A stretch of DNA of 64,000 nucleotides from Flavobacteriales bacterium UBA4466 (GCA_905182335.1 CAJJBE010000003.1:62001-126000); one strand, 5' to 3'; positions 24,420 through 33,938 are shown, counted from the first letter of the stretch. Numbers and translations are program-made. The notes: generated by a model not told the origin, from the sequence alone.

Positions 24420-25760
24420 TTACATTAGTAAGAAAACGGCTGCTCCTGCAACGTATCCCAATAGTGCTAACCAGGCAATATTTTTGAAGTACCAAAAGAA
24501 AGAAATCTTCTCCATTCCCATGGCTACAACACCTGCAGCTGAACCAATAATTAGCATAGACCCACCAGTGCCAGCAGCATATGCGATAAAGTGCCAGAGT
24601 GTAGAGTCTGTTGATTCTTGGAACATTCCCATTGATGCTGCTACCAATGGAACGTTATCAATAATTGCAGAACCGACTCCCAAAAGTAGGATAAAGATGT
24701 TAATGTCAATTCCAGAATTAACAACACTTTTTCCAAACATGAAGATTAACCCTAGAGATTCAAGTGCCGCAACTGTCATTAATATACCTAAGAAGAATAG
24801 GATGGAGGGCATTTCAATTTTACTTAAAGCTCTAAATGTTGGGCCGTGTCCATGATCTCCTCTATTAGTAAGAGATATCTCTCTGTTTGAAACAAATTCA
24901 GCTACTAAAGAAACAATACCTAGTGATAACATCATCCCAACGTATGGAGGTAAGTGTGTTACAGTTTTAAAAATTGGGACAAAAACAATCATGCCTAAAC
25001 CAATGATTAGCATTTTGGTGCCATGCTGGCTAGGTGTCTCTTCGTGATCAGAGGCCTCAATTTCACCTTTAAATATTGGTAAAAATGTTGCGAAGAATGT
25101 AGGTATGACCATACAAACAATAGATGGTAATAATAAATATTTAGCTAATTCACTCGCAGTTACTTTGTCTCCCATCCATAACATTGTTGTTGTAACATCA
25201 CCAATTGGAGACCATGCTCCACCCGCATTTGCGGCAATAATAATTAAACCTGCGTACCACATGCGTAGATTTTTATCTTTAATCAGTTTACGCAAAATGG
25301 TAATTAATACAATTGTAGCTGTTAAATTGTCAATTATAGCTGATAAAATAAAGCCTAGTGCACAAACAATCCACAAAAGGATTGATTTTTTATTTGTTTT
25401 AATAATTCTCTTTATTGTTTGGAATCCATTAAAGTGATCAATGATTTCAACAATAGTCATAGCGCCAACTAGGAAAATTAAAATCTCGCATGTTTTTCCG
25501 AAGTGGTGTAAAAGTGTTGATTCGAACCAAGCAAACTTAGTGTCATGATGCCCTTCTAGTGGTAATGAAGAAAATCCTTCAATCATTTCGCCGTTATGGC
25601 TATCAAACCATGTTGTAAAGTTGTCCAGGCCAAATGCAATTCCAGCCCAAGCAAGAGCCATCATAATTAGCGCTGGTATCAGTTTATCAATTTTTAAGGT
25701 GTGCTCTAATGTTATTGCTAAATAACCAAGAACAAATACCGATACGATAAAAATTTCCAT
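24420..25760 (-). CDS. nhaD: NhaD-type Na+/H+ antiporter
   Basis: 446 residues, about twelve hydrophobic segments. The start MEIFIVSVFVLGYLAITLEH and the middle DNLTATIVLITILRKLIKDK, ANAGGAWSPIGDVTTTMLW and IIDNVPLVAASMGMF are typical of NhaD in the IT superfamily. It exchanges cytoplasmic Na+ for H+ at the inner membrane, consistent with a marine or salt-exposed life style. It lies 24 bases downstream of the glutamate dehydrogenase gene and 32 upstream of exbB. Confidence 0.9.
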   Translation of the reverse strand: MEIFIVSVFVLGYLAITLEHTLKIDKLIPALIMMALAWAGIAFGLDNFTTWFDSHNGEMIEGFSSLPLEGHHDTKFAWFESTLLHHFGKTCEILIFLVGAMTIVEIIDHFNGFQTIKRIIKTNKKSILLWIVCALGFILSAIIDNLTATIVLITILRKLIKDKNLRMWYAGLIIIAANAGGAWSPIGDVTTTMLWMGDKVTASELAKYLLLPSIVCMVIPTFFATFLPIFKGEIEASDHEETPSQHGTKMLIIGLGMIVFVPIFKTVTHLPPYVGMMLSLGIVSLVAEFVSNREISLTNRGDHGHGPTFRALSKIEMPSILFFLGILMTVAALESLGLIFMFGKSVVNSGIDINIFILLLGVGSAIIDNVPLVAASMGMFQESTDSTLWHFIAYAAGTGGSMLIIGSAAGVVAMGMEKISFFWYFKNIAWLALLGYVAGAAVFLLM

Positions 25761-25784
25761 GAGTGTTTAATTGTATTTTTAAGC

Positions 25785-27014
25785 TTATACTAATTGTTTG
25801 AGTGCAATTTCGAAAGCTGTTTTAGCAATCCCAGTTTTAGAAGAGCTAACATTATAGGATTCTAGAAGAGCATTTTTGATTGTATTACTTGTATCAACAA
25901 AAATACCTTCATCTGTAAGTATGCCAAGATCGTTACTCATTAAGTAAGCAAAAACCCTTGCCATTCCACAGTTTGAAATGAAATCAGGTATGATAGAAAG
26001 ATTGTTATCTGCTTTATCCGCTATTGGTCCGAAGAAAATTTGAGGATCTGCAAAGGGAACATTTGCTCCTGCAGAAATCACTTCAACTCCATTAGATGTC
26101 ATTCTAGTGAGTTGATCTTCGGTGATTAATCGAGAAGCCGCACATGGGATAAATACTTCGGCGTTCAAATCCCATATTTTTGAATTGATTTCATCATAAC
26201 TCATCATATCAGCATGATTTAATTCGTTGCCTTTTTTATTTAAAAATAACTTTTTGATTTCTTCAAGAGAAAACCCATCTTCATTTATTAAACCACCAGC
26301 ACGATCAATGATTCCAACAATTTTAGCTCCCTGTTGTGCTAAGTAATATGCTCCTGCAGAACCGACATTACCCCAGCCTTGAACAATAACACGTTTTCCA
26401 ACAGCGCTACCTCCCCATATTGAGTAAAAATGTTTGATTGATTCAGCAACACCATATCCGGTAATCATATCTGCAACAACATATTTACGACTAACTTCTG
26501 GAGAATATTTGGTGTCTTCTATAACTTTTAGCACACCCTGTCTTAATTGACCTATGCGATGAATTTTTTGAGATTCACGTGGTTGAAAATGACCATTAAA
26601 AACACCTTCCTGTGGATGCCAAACACCACAGTCTTCAGTCATAGGAATAACTTCGTGAATTTCATCTACATTTAAATCGCCACCTGTGCCGTAATAGTGT
26701 TTAAGTAATGGTGTTACCGCAGCATACCATCTTCTTAATACACCTTCTTTACGCGGATCCCAAGGGTCGAAGTTAATACCTGATTTAGCACCTCCAATGG
26801 CAGGTCCTGCAACAGTAAATTTAACCTCCATTGTTTTGGCAAGAGATTCTACTTCTCTTTTGTCAAGTCCTTTTCTCATTCTTGTACCACCACCTGCAGC
26901 ACCACCTCTTAATGAGTTTATTACTACCCAACCTTCAGCTTCAGTTTCAGCATCTTTCCACTCAAAGACGATTTCCGGTTGTTTATTTTCAAATTTCTCT
27001 AATAAATCCTTCAT
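25785..27014 (-). CDS. Glu/Leu/Phe/Val family dehydrogenase (probably glutamate dehydrogenase)
   Basis: 409 residues from the ATG at 27014. An upstream in-frame start at 27059 is less likely because a full promoter element (27039-27046) lies between the two. Motifs: GWVVINSLRGGAAGGGTRMRKG and GPAIGGAKSGINFDP (catalytic Lys in a GGAKxG context), the NAD-binding loop VIVQGWGNVGSAGAYYL, and IPCAASRLITEDQL. The family oxidatively deaminates an amino acid with NAD(P). The length and GGGTRMRKG wording differ from classic GdhA, so the amino acid specificity is not certain. It leads a run with nhaD, exbB, exbD, tonB-like and folC. Confidence 0.85.
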   Translation of the reverse strand: MKDLLEKFENKQPEIVFEWKDAETEAEGWVVINSLRGGAAGGGTRMRKGLDKREVESLAKTMEVKFTVAGPAIGGAKSGINFDPWDPRKEGVLRRWYAAVTPLLKHYYGTGGDLNVDEIHEVIPMTEDCGVWHPQEGVFNGHFQPRESQKIHRIGQLRQGVLKVIEDTKYSPEVSRKYVVADMITGYGVAESIKHFYSIWGGSAVGKRVIVQGWGNVGSAGAYYLAQQGAKIVGIIDRAGGLINEDGFSLEEIKKLFLNKKGNELNHADMMSYDEINSKIWDLNAEVFIPCAASRLITEDQLTRMTSNGVEVISAGANVPFADPQIFFGPIADKADNNLSIIPDFISNCGMARVFAYLMSNDLGILTDEGIFVDTSNTIKNALLESYNVSSSKTGIAKTAFEIALKQLV

Positions 27015-27038
27015 TATTTTGCAAAAAATTTCAGAAGG

Positions 27039-27046
27039 CAAAGTTA
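27039..27046 (-). promoter_or_regulatory. TAnnTTTG promoter element of the dehydrogenase-nhaD run
   Basis: Minus strand TAACTTTG, full consensus, 24 bases before the ATG at 27014. Its position decides between the two possible starts of the dehydrogenase gene. A -33 TTG is not evident. Confidence 0.55.
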
Positions 27047-27119
27047 ATAAAGTATTCATAGTATTTGTACTTGAAAAATGACTTTTATTCTTGGGGATAA
27101 AGCATCTTTAAAGATGAAT

Positions 27120-28187
27120 TTACCTGTGATGTAACACACCTCCTATAGTGTCTTTTGACGCTCCAGTTACACTTGAAAGGCAATTTATTTCTCCCCGTAA
27201 AAAGCGAACACCTAAAAATGCAAATACAATTGCCTCTTTATAATTGATTGTTACTTCATCTGGAATAATTAACTCGCTGGCTGTGTGTGCTTTGATTCTG
27301 CTGATTAAAAAATCGTTAAAAGCACCTCCACCAGTTATATATATTTTTTTAGCTTCCGAGCTATTAATTGATTGAGCTATTTGAATAGAGATGTGCTCTG
27401 TAATTGTTCTCAATTGATCTTCGGAAGAAGAAATTTTGTCTACTATTGGTGTGAAAACGCTTTCCAACCATTCTGTTCCTAAGGATTTCGAATTTACTTT
27501 TTTATAAAAATCAAGCGAATTTAATTGGTCGAGAATACTTTTATTTAACTGTCCTTTACTCGAAAGGATCCCCTTATCGTCAAAATGAAGACCTAATTTA
27601 TTTGCGATTTCATTCAAGGGAAGGTTTCCTGGACAAATATCGAATGCAATTGTTTTTTCGGCTGGAAAGCAAATATTAGCAAATCCACCGATGTTTAAAA
27701 AGGCATCTGCCTGGCTTGAGAAAAGTAACTTGTCACCAATCGGTACTAGTGGAGCACCTTGCCCTCCTGCAACAATATCTTTTTGTCGAAAGTCGTTGAT
27801 TACTTTTATTCCTGTTTTGTATGCTATAGTATCACCACAACCAATTTGTTGTGTAAATCCAATGTCGGGTCTATGATGAACAGTATGTCCATGGGATGCA
27901 ATTGTATCAATACTGTTTTTATCAATATTATTTTCTTTAATAAACGTGTTTATATGACCTGTAAATATAAGTCCTAATGATTTATCAAGTTGTAAAAGTT
28001 GAGTTGCAGAAAGATGTTTGCTATTCTTTAATTGCTCAAGTGTTTGGGTATCGTACGGATAGGTTTCTGTTTGATTTACAGTGTATTCCCATTTTTTATT
28101 TTTTGAAAAATAGAAAGTTACATGTACGACATCAAGACCATCCATGGAAGTGCCAGACATTAATCCTATAATTGAATATGAACTCAT
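27120..28187 (-). CDS. anmK: Anhydro-N-acetylmuramic acid kinase
   Basis: 355 residues. The start SYSIIGLMSGTSMDGLDVVHV is the family signature. ASHGHTVHHRP, VINDFRQKDIVAGGQGAPLVP, FLNIGGFANI and YITGGGAFNDFLI follow in the usual order of the ASKHA fold. The enzyme phosphorylates and opens anhMurNAc released during wall turnover, feeding it into recycling. The start is divergent from the acyl-CoA dehydrogenase gene across ~70 bases. Confidence 0.95.
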   Translation of the reverse strand: MSSYSIIGLMSGTSMDGLDVVHVTFYFSKNKKWEYTVNQTETYPYDTQTLEQLKNSKHLSATQLLQLDKSLGLIFTGHINTFIKENNIDKNSIDTIASHGHTVHHRPDIGFTQQIGCGDTIAYKTGIKVINDFRQKDIVAGGQGAPLVPIGDKLLFSSQADAFLNIGGFANICFPAEKTIAFDICPGNLPLNEIANKLGLHFDDKGILSSKGQLNKSILDQLNSLDFYKKVNSKSLGTEWLESVFTPIVDKISSSEDQLRTITEHISIQIAQSINSSEAKKIYITGGGAFNDFLISRIKAHTASELIIPDEVTINYKEAIVFAFLGVRFLRGEINCLSSVTGASKDTIGGVLHHR

Positions 28188-28221
28188 TGTTATTTAAAGG
28201 TAAAAAATTAAATTAAAGCGT

Positions 28222-28229
28222 TAAATTTG
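28222..28229 (+). promoter_or_regulatory. TAnnTTTG promoter element of the acyl-CoA dehydrogenase gene
   Basis: TAAATTTG, full consensus, 29 bases before the ATG at 28259. It would put the transcription start close to the alternative TTG at 28241, so the ATG is preferred as the start. Confidence 0.55.
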
Positions 28230-28258
28230 TTTATTGAAAATTGAATAAAACATCTAGA

Positions 28259-29401
28259 ATGAAATTTGAATTATCAGAAGAACATTTAGCTGTAAAGGAG
28301 GCGGCTAGAGATTTTGCTCAAAACGTATTGAAGCCAGGGGTTATTGCACGTGATAATGAGCAGCGATTCCCAAAAGATGAGATCCGTCAGCTAGGAGAAC
28401 TAGGATTTTTAGGAATGATGGTTGATCCTAAGTATGGTGGGTCAGGAATGGACACACTTTCATACGTCTTGGCTATGGAAGAGATTTCAAAAGTTGACGC
28501 ATCTACTTCTGTTTGTATGTCAGTAAACAATTCACTTGTTTGTTGGGGGCTTGAGAAATTTGCAAATGAAGAGCAAAAACAAAAGTACTTAGTCCCATTG
28601 GCGAAAGGGGATAAAATTGGTGCATTTTGTCTTTCTGAACCTGAAGCGGGTTCTGACGCTACATCTCAGAAAACTACTGCTATAGATATGGGGGACCATT
28701 ATTTAATGAATGGAACAAAGAATTGGATAACGAACGGTTCATCTGCTTCTACTTATTTAGTGATTGCTCAAACTAATGTTGAAACTGGTCATAAAGGAAT
28801 TAATGCTTTTATCCTCGAAAGAGGAATGGAAGGGTTCATTGTAGGTGCTAAAGAAGATAAAATGGGTATTAGGGGGTCTGATACACATACATTATTATTT
28901 AATGATGTGAAGGTCCCAAAAGAAAATAGAATTGGTGAAGATGGATTCGGCTTCAAATTTGCGATGAAAGTCCTTGCTGGTGGCCGAATAGGTATTGCTT
29001 CTCAAGCATTAGGTATCGCTGCCGGAGCATTTGAATTATCCTTGGCTTACTCTAAAGAGCGCAAAGCGTTTGGGAAAGAAATTTATAAGCATCAAGTAAT
29101 TGCATTTAAATTAGCTGATATGGCTACAGATATTGAAGCTGCAAGGTTATTAGTTTATAAATCTGCTATTGATAAAGATACAGGGAAGAGCTATGATCAA
29201 TCTAGTGCTATGGCTAAGTTATATGCTTCTAAAGTAGCAATGGAGCATACTGTTGAGGCTGTTCAGATACATGGTGGTTACGGTTTCGTAAAGGAGTACC
29301 ATGTTGAACGTTTAATGCGTGATGCCAAGATTACTCAAATTTACGAGGGTACTTCAGAAATTCAGAAAATTGTAATTTCAAGAAATATATTAAAAGACTA
29401 G
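28259..29401 (+). CDS. Acyl-CoA dehydrogenase (short/branched-chain type)
   Basis: 380 residues from the ATG at 28259. Family signatures: GFLGMMVDPKYGGSGMDTLSY, the flavin region GAFCLSEPEAGSDATSQKTTA, WITNGSSASTYLVIAQT, YSKERKAFGKEIYKHQ, and the catalytic-base motif near the end, QIYEGTSEIQKIVISRN (Glu in YEGTSE). The FAD enzyme introduces the alpha-beta double bond into acyl-CoA in beta-oxidation or branched-chain amino acid breakdown, passing electrons to ETF. Flanked by a promoter element and a very strong palindromic terminator. Confidence 0.93.
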   Translation: MKFELSEEHLAVKEAARDFAQNVLKPGVIARDNEQRFPKDEIRQLGELGFLGMMVDPKYGGSGMDTLSYVLAMEEISKVDASTSVCMSVNNSLVCWGLEKFANEEQKQKYLVPLAKGDKIGAFCLSEPEAGSDATSQKTTAIDMGDHYLMNGTKNWITNGSSASTYLVIAQTNVETGHKGINAFILERGMEGFIVGAKEDKMGIRGSDTHTLLFNDVKVPKENRIGEDGFGFKFAMKVLAGGRIGIASQALGIAAGAFELSLAYSKERKAFGKEIYKHQVIAFKLADMATDIEAARLLVYKSAIDKDTGKSYDQSSAMAKLYASKVAMEHTVEAVQIHGGYGFVKEYHVERLMRDAKITQIYEGTSEIQKIVISRNILKD

Positions 29402-29405
29402 TTGA

Positions 29406-29457
29406 TTTTAACATAAAAAAAAGGGAGGACATGTCCTCCCTTTTTTTTATGTTAAAA
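29406..29457. terminator. 52-nt perfect palindromic bidirectional terminator
   Basis: Two 26-base arms match perfectly (29406-29431 and 29432-29457) with no unpaired loop base beyond the turn. The GC core GGGAGGACA/TGTCCTCCC is flanked by A8 and T8. It serves both the acyl-CoA dehydrogenase and murF, which converge here. Confidence 0.95.
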
Positions 29458-29458
29458 T

Positions 29459-30748
29459 CTATAGAGAATATTCTAGTTTTTCAAGCTCAATACTGCGAGA
29501 CCCTTTTAAAAGGATTAGTTTACCTCTGATCGGATTAGATTTTAGTTTTTCAATAAGTGTTTGGGTATTTTTGAAGTGATTTAAAATCGTACTTGACTTA
29601 ACCATGCTAAATTCATTACCTACAACATATCCTTTTAAATTTAATTTCTCGGCTAGTTTTATAATGTTCTGATGTTCTAAAGTAGATTCTGAACCTAATT
29701 CTTTCATGTCTCCAAGGATGAAGAGCTTGTCCGAATGAGTGTTCATAGCGAAACTTTCAAGTGCAGAGCTAACGCTGGTTGGATTCGCATTGTAGCAATC
29801 AAGAATAAGTGTATTCAAAATCGTCTTCTTAATTTGAGAACGATTATTTGTTGGTGTATAGGCTCTAATAGCATTAGAAATAGCGTGATTAGGAACATTA
29901 AAAACAACTCCGAATGTTACTGCTGCTAAATAATTGTAGAAATTGTACTTTCCGATCATTTGCGTTTCTATAGACTCACTTTGAAATAAATCATGACTCC
30001 ATCTCATTTTAACAAAAGGAGAGAGGTTAATTAATTCGCCATTGATATCTTTGCTATTAGTTCCGTATGAGTAGCTATTGATCTCTTTTGGAAGGTTTGA
30101 TGTCAATATTTCATCATCAGTATTAACAACGATTACGCCTTTTACTTTTTCGATTGCATTATAAAGTTCCTTCTTTGTTTTCAAGACACCTTCAAAGTTG
30201 ACAAATCCTTCTAGGTGAGCTTTTCCAATGTTAGTTATAATACCGTGGGTAGGTTGAGCTATTTCACACAATTCTTGAATATCACCAGGTTTATTGGCTC
30301 CCATTTCAATAATAGCGATGTCGTATTCTTCATTTAGTTGGAGTAGGGTCAAGGGGACACCCAAGTGATTATTTAAATTCCCGATAGTTGCGAGTACATT
30401 GTGATTTTCGCTTAATACAGCATTAATTAGTTCTTTAGATGTAGTTTTTCCATTACTACCTGTTATTCCAATCACAGGTATGTCAAACTTTTGGCGATGG
30501 AAGTGGGCCAATCCCTGAAGATAAATCACACTATCTTCAACGAGAGTCATTTTTCCGTCATTAACGAAATGTTCCTTATTATCAAGGATAACATGTGATG
30601 CTCCATCTGCAATAGCGATTGATGCAAATGTATTCCCATCAAATTTTTCTCCTTTGATACAAATAAACAAGGAACCTTTTTTTATTGCTCTTGTGTCAGT
30701 GCAAATACCCGTGCTCGAATAAAAAACATTAAATAGAGATATACTCAT
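29459..30748 (-). CDS. murF: UDP-N-acetylmuramoyl-tripeptide--D-alanyl-D-alanine ligase
   Basis: 429 residues. The Mur-ligase P-loop is VIGITGSNGKTTSKEL near residue 105. TDTRAIKKGSLFICIKGEKFDG at the N-terminus, TIGNLNNHLGVPLTLL and MGANKPGDIQELC are MurF hallmarks, and LDCYNANPTSVSSALESF lies in the C-terminal domain. It adds D-Ala-D-Ala to the UDP-muramyl tripeptide in the cytoplasm. It is separated from gldJ upstream by a terminator, so it needs its own promoter, which I could not see. Location next to gldJ is common in Flavobacteriia. Confidence 0.95.
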   Translation of the reverse strand: MSISLFNVFYSSTGICTDTRAIKKGSLFICIKGEKFDGNTFASIAIADGASHVILDNKEHFVNDGKMTLVEDSVIYLQGLAHFHRQKFDIPVIGITGSNGKTTSKELINAVLSENHNVLATIGNLNNHLGVPLTLLQLNEEYDIAIIEMGANKPGDIQELCEIAQPTHGIITNIGKAHLEGFVNFEGVLKTKKELYNAIEKVKGVIVVNTDDEILTSNLPKEINSYSYGTNSKDINGELINLSPFVKMRWSHDLFQSESIETQMIGKYNFYNYLAAVTFGVVFNVPNHAISNAIRAYTPTNNRSQIKKTILNTLILDCYNANPTSVSSALESFAMNTHSDKLFILGDMKELGSESTLEHQNIIKLAEKLNLKGYVVGNEFSMVKSSTILNHFKNTQTLIEKLKSNPIRGKLILLKGSRSIELEKLEYSL

Positions 30749-30760
30749 AGCGTAAAAGTA

Positions 30761-30795
30761 AAAAAGCCCAGCCGAATTTCGACTGAGCCTTTTTA
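30761..30795 (-). terminator. Terminator of gldJ
   Basis: On the minus strand AAAAAGGCTCAGTCG pairs imperfectly with CGGCTGGGCTTTTTT across a short AAATT loop, followed by T-rich sequence. It lies ~27 bases after the gldJ stop. Confidence 0.75.
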
Positions 30796-30821
30796 TAATT
30801 ATTAACGACTAAATGTTTAGT

Positions 30822-32882
30822 CTATTTTTTCTTCTTCTTATTTCTTCCGTAGTTCATGCCAGTTGGTGAGCCAACTCTATCCATAGCACAACGGAATCCA
30901 ATTGCGTCTGTAGATTGACCTTCATCTAGGTAGCGTCTATTACTTGCAGCTAACCAATATGCTCTATCTTTCCATGAGCCACCTTTGTAAACTCTTGATC
31001 TATCAGAAACCAAAGTTGTAGGTCTTGAAGAGTTAGGGTCAGAATTAATTGCTAGCCCATCCAAACCGTACTGTTCATATTTATTTTGGTACATTACTAA
31101 GTTAGGGTCACGTGTTGCTTGGTTTATACCATTTTTACGATCATCGTTCTTGTAGTAAATAGAACTTTCAATATCACCATCGATATAGTCGATATAGTCA
31201 TCTTTTCGGTAGTTTAGTCTTCCAATATTTTCCTCTTCAGTAACATTTCTGTATTTTAATGTACCTGGAGTATTAATGATAAAGTCGCTAAAACCATCTC
31301 TTAATATTGAAATTATTTCGAATGCATATTCTTCTCCATCAGGACCTTCTCTAAGTCTATCAACTAAGATGCCATCGAATAATTCATCTTGAATCCTCAC
31401 AGAAGACTCAATATCATGCATGTTGTTTTTATCCTTAACTGCAAGATCTAATATAGTATTGATGTCAGCTAACAGTGCTAATTCAATTGAATCTTTTACT
31501 TTTCCGTGAGAGACATAAAAAGGATCTGGGGCAGATCCTCCTCTTATAGGGTTTCTAGAGTTAATGTTTGCTTTTAGCCCTTCTGATATAATTGTATCTG
31601 TGATGTCGTGCTCATTGGCAGAAATTCTTTGGTAGCGAATTCGTTCAAATTCATTTAGGTATTCTTTCATTCCATGAACATCATATTGGACTTGTTGATT
31701 TTTACTATCAATTTTACCATCACTACTAAGTACTTTCGTTTTGAAAACGTTTCCTCTAAATGGACGGAACTCATCATAGTCCTCACTTGTAAGTGGGCGA
31801 TAAACATCCATTACCCATTCAGAAACGTTACCTGCCATATGGTATAAGCCATAATCATTTGGCCAATAAGACTCAACTGGAGCAGTTACATCAGCACCAT
31901 CATTTAAGTTGCCAGCAATTCCCATGTAATCTCCACGACCCCTTACGAAGTTAGCGCGAATTTGACCTGTGAATTGAGAATCATCTTGACGAACCCAATG
32001 GCCATCCCAAGGATAAATTCTTCCTCCCTTAATATTTTCAGTTCCTTCTTCTACGTTTCCAATTAAGCCTGATGCAGCAAATTCCCACTCAGCTTCTGTT
32101 GGTAGGCGATATCTAGGTAAAAGAATCCCATCCTCTAGGCGTGCAATTCTAGTTCCTAATTTGTTTACATTGACTTTGTCGTCATCAGCATTGATTCCTT
32201 TGTTAGAAGGGTTAAGGTCTGAGATATTTCTACCTATATTATTACCATTTTTATTTGTTCCTTTGTCATGTTGACCAGCATAATATGCACCTGTGTTGAA
32301 TACATCTAGGTTTGTTGCCTCAGTATTAAATCCTATGATACCTTCACGAATTAAGATGTACTCGTTAACTCTATCTGTTCTCCATTTGCAGTAGTCACTT
32401 GCCTGTAACCAAGAAACACCAACAACAGGATAGTCTCTATAGGCTGGGTGACGTAAATAGTAATCGACATACTTTTCGTTAAAGCCTAATTCAGACCTCC
32501 AAACAAGTGTGTCAGGTAACGCATTTTTATACACCATTGGATAGGACTCATCATATGCTCTAGATAGCCAGTATAGATATTCTAACCAGTGAAAGTTAGT
32601 TACTTCCGTTTGATCCATATAGAATGAAGAAACAGTTATCCTCGCAGGCCTGTTGTTCCAGTCAAACATTACATCTTGCTCAGCTCTACCCATAGTAAAG
32701 GTACCACCTTCAACTAATAGTAATCCTGGGCCAGTTTCCTGATCTAGAAAAGGTACTTTTTGGAAGCCACCTGTCTCAGGACTGTTATAATCCCAACCTG
32801 TACTACTTGATGCTTCCCTAGAGCAAGAAGACATAATAAATGCTCCTGCTACTGCAACAGCTAAAAACTTGAAATATTGCAT
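30822..32882 (-). CDS. gldJ: Gliding motility lipoprotein GldJ
   Basis: 686 residues from the ATG at 32882; a TTG at 32918 would add 12 charged residues before the signal and is less likely. The lipobox is GAFIMSSC. The body is a formylglycine-generating-enzyme (SUMF1)-like domain: LLLVEGGTFTMGRAEQD, YMDQTEVTNFHWLEYLYWL, HPAYRDYPVVGVSWLQASDY, RLPTEAEWEFAASG, MAGNVSEWVMDVYRP, and near the end YKGGSWKDRAYWL and IGFRCA. It is specific to the gliding/type IX apparatus, where GldJ is an outer-membrane lipoprotein. The Lys-rich C-terminal tail (GRNKKKKK) is a known GldJ-like trait. Neighbours are a PorP/SprF protein, porU and porV. Confidence 0.95.
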   Translation of the reverse strand: MQYFKFLAVAVAGAFIMSSCSREASSSTGWDYNSPETGGFQKVPFLDQETGPGLLLVEGGTFTMGRAEQDVMFDWNNRPARITVSSFYMDQTEVTNFHWLEYLYWLSRAYDESYPMVYKNALPDTLVWRSELGFNEKYVDYYLRHPAYRDYPVVGVSWLQASDYCKWRTDRVNEYILIREGIIGFNTEATNLDVFNTGAYYAGQHDKGTNKNGNNIGRNISDLNPSNKGINADDDKVNVNKLGTRIARLEDGILLPRYRLPTEAEWEFAASGLIGNVEEGTENIKGGRIYPWDGHWVRQDDSQFTGQIRANFVRGRGDYMGIAGNLNDGADVTAPVESYWPNDYGLYHMAGNVSEWVMDVYRPLTSEDYDEFRPFRGNVFKTKVLSSDGKIDSKNQQVQYDVHGMKEYLNEFERIRYQRISANEHDITDTIISEGLKANINSRNPIRGGSAPDPFYVSHGKVKDSIELALLADINTILDLAVKDKNNMHDIESSVRIQDELFDGILVDRLREGPDGEEYAFEIISILRDGFSDFIINTPGTLKYRNVTEEENIGRLNYRKDDYIDYIDGDIESSIYYKNDDRKNGINQATRDPNLVMYQNKYEQYGLDGLAINSDPNSSRPTTLVSDRSRVYKGGSWKDRAYWLAASNRRYLDEGQSTDAIGFRCAMDRVGSPTGMNYGRNKKKKK

Positions 32883-32963
32883 ATTGTATGTTTTTGTTTT
32901 TATTGCTTTATTGGTCAAAATTCATTTGTAGAACGTGTACAAAATGAAAAGTTACAAATTTTA

Positions 32964-33938
32964 CTAAAATGACGGACATGAAATAGTTCTGAACGTCGTT
33001 GGTTTGTCTTTACAATTTAAATTAAGCCCCAAAGATATCTCATGTGACCCCCCTGAAACTCCATTATTCAATTTAGATACCGTTACATCATAACTGTATC
33101 CAATTTTAAACTTCCCTGTGTTAATTCCAACAGATAAAATAAAGGCATCTCTATTTCTATACCAAGCTCCAACACTAAATACACCATATTTAACATAGGT
33201 ACCTAGACTTAACTCTTGAAATCCATTTTGATATTGATATATCACATTAGGCATGATCGAAGTCGTATTATTATATTGAGATTGTCTGCCCAGTTTGATT
33301 TCAGCTCCCATGTGTCCTGTAAATCTCATTGGTAAGCGAGATTCTCCTTGAATCATAGATTCGTCGGGCATGTTTAAATGATTAATAACTCCTCCAATAA
33401 AGAAGTTTTTACTGAACAGAACCATGCCTGCTGTTGCATCAAAGAAAAACCTACCGCTTTCGGGGCCTCTTGGCACATCTCCTGTCTGATATATAAACCC
33501 TCTCCTTGGGTCAATCATATCACCAAATGTTAATTTGTCCCAGTCTAAGAATTTATTTGTCATCGCTGCTTTTACTCCAAAATTTAAAGAGAATTTTCTG
33601 TTTATTTTAAGATGATATGAATAAACCAATCCTAAAGAAGAGGTGTATATTGTCCCTTGGCCTTGTTGATCATGCGTAGCAATTACACCAATTCCACTTT
33701 TTATGTTTTTAAAGTAGTTATCATATGAAACACTATATGTTATATAGTTCCCAGATAAACTTGGCCATTGATCTCTGTAGTTGAGAGCGAAGCGAGAGCA
33801 GCCATAAGAACCAGCTAAAGCAGGATTTAAGTATATAGGGTTAGCGTAAAACTGAGTAAACTGAGGGTCTTGTGAAAGAGCAGTTTGGGCAGTTGAACAA
33901 AGTATTATCAGTACAAGTATTTTTTTTAGCTGATTCAT
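32964..33938 (-). CDS. PorP/SprF family type IX secretion membrane protein
   Basis: 324 residues. A signal peptide (ILVLIILCSTAQTALSQ) is followed by DPQFTQFYANPIYLNPALAGS, the family signature, and alternating beta strands ending in Phe, as expected of an outer-membrane barrel. SprF-like proteins help secrete specific cargo such as SprB through the type IX system. Many paralogues exist per genome, so it is not certain this is the PorP core component. It lies 81 bases upstream of gldJ in the same direction and divergent from porU. Confidence 0.9.
   Translation of the reverse strand: MNQLKKILVLIILCSTAQTALSQDPQFTQFYANPIYLNPALAGSYGCSRFALNYRDQWPSLSGNYITYSVSYDNYFKNIKSGIGVIATHDQQGQGTIYTSSLGLVYSYHLKINRKFSLNFGVKAAMTNKFLDWDKLTFGDMIDPRRGFIYQTGDVPRGPESGRFFFDATAGMVLFSKNFFIGGVINHLNMPDESMIQGESRLPMRFTGHMGAEIKLGRQSQYNNTTSIMPNVIYQYQNGFQELSLGTYVKYGVFSVGAWYRNRDAFILSVGINTGKFKIGYSYDVTVSKLNNGVSGGSHEISLGLNLNCKDKPTTFRTISCPSF

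Noticed and set aside
24484-25437. Plus-strand frames of 110-123 codons opposite nhaD
   Set aside because: Antisense shadows of a highly hydrophobic gene; the minus-strand frame carries clear NhaD motifs.
27103-27116. Palindrome CATCTTTAAAGATG between anmK and the dehydrogenase gene
   Set aside because: Only 14 nt with an AT core and no T run; could easily arise by chance in AT-rich DNA.
30711-30760. Riboswitch or leader structure upstream of murF
   Set aside because: The structure seen (30761-30795) fits a simple terminator of gldJ; nothing resembles a known riboswitch core.
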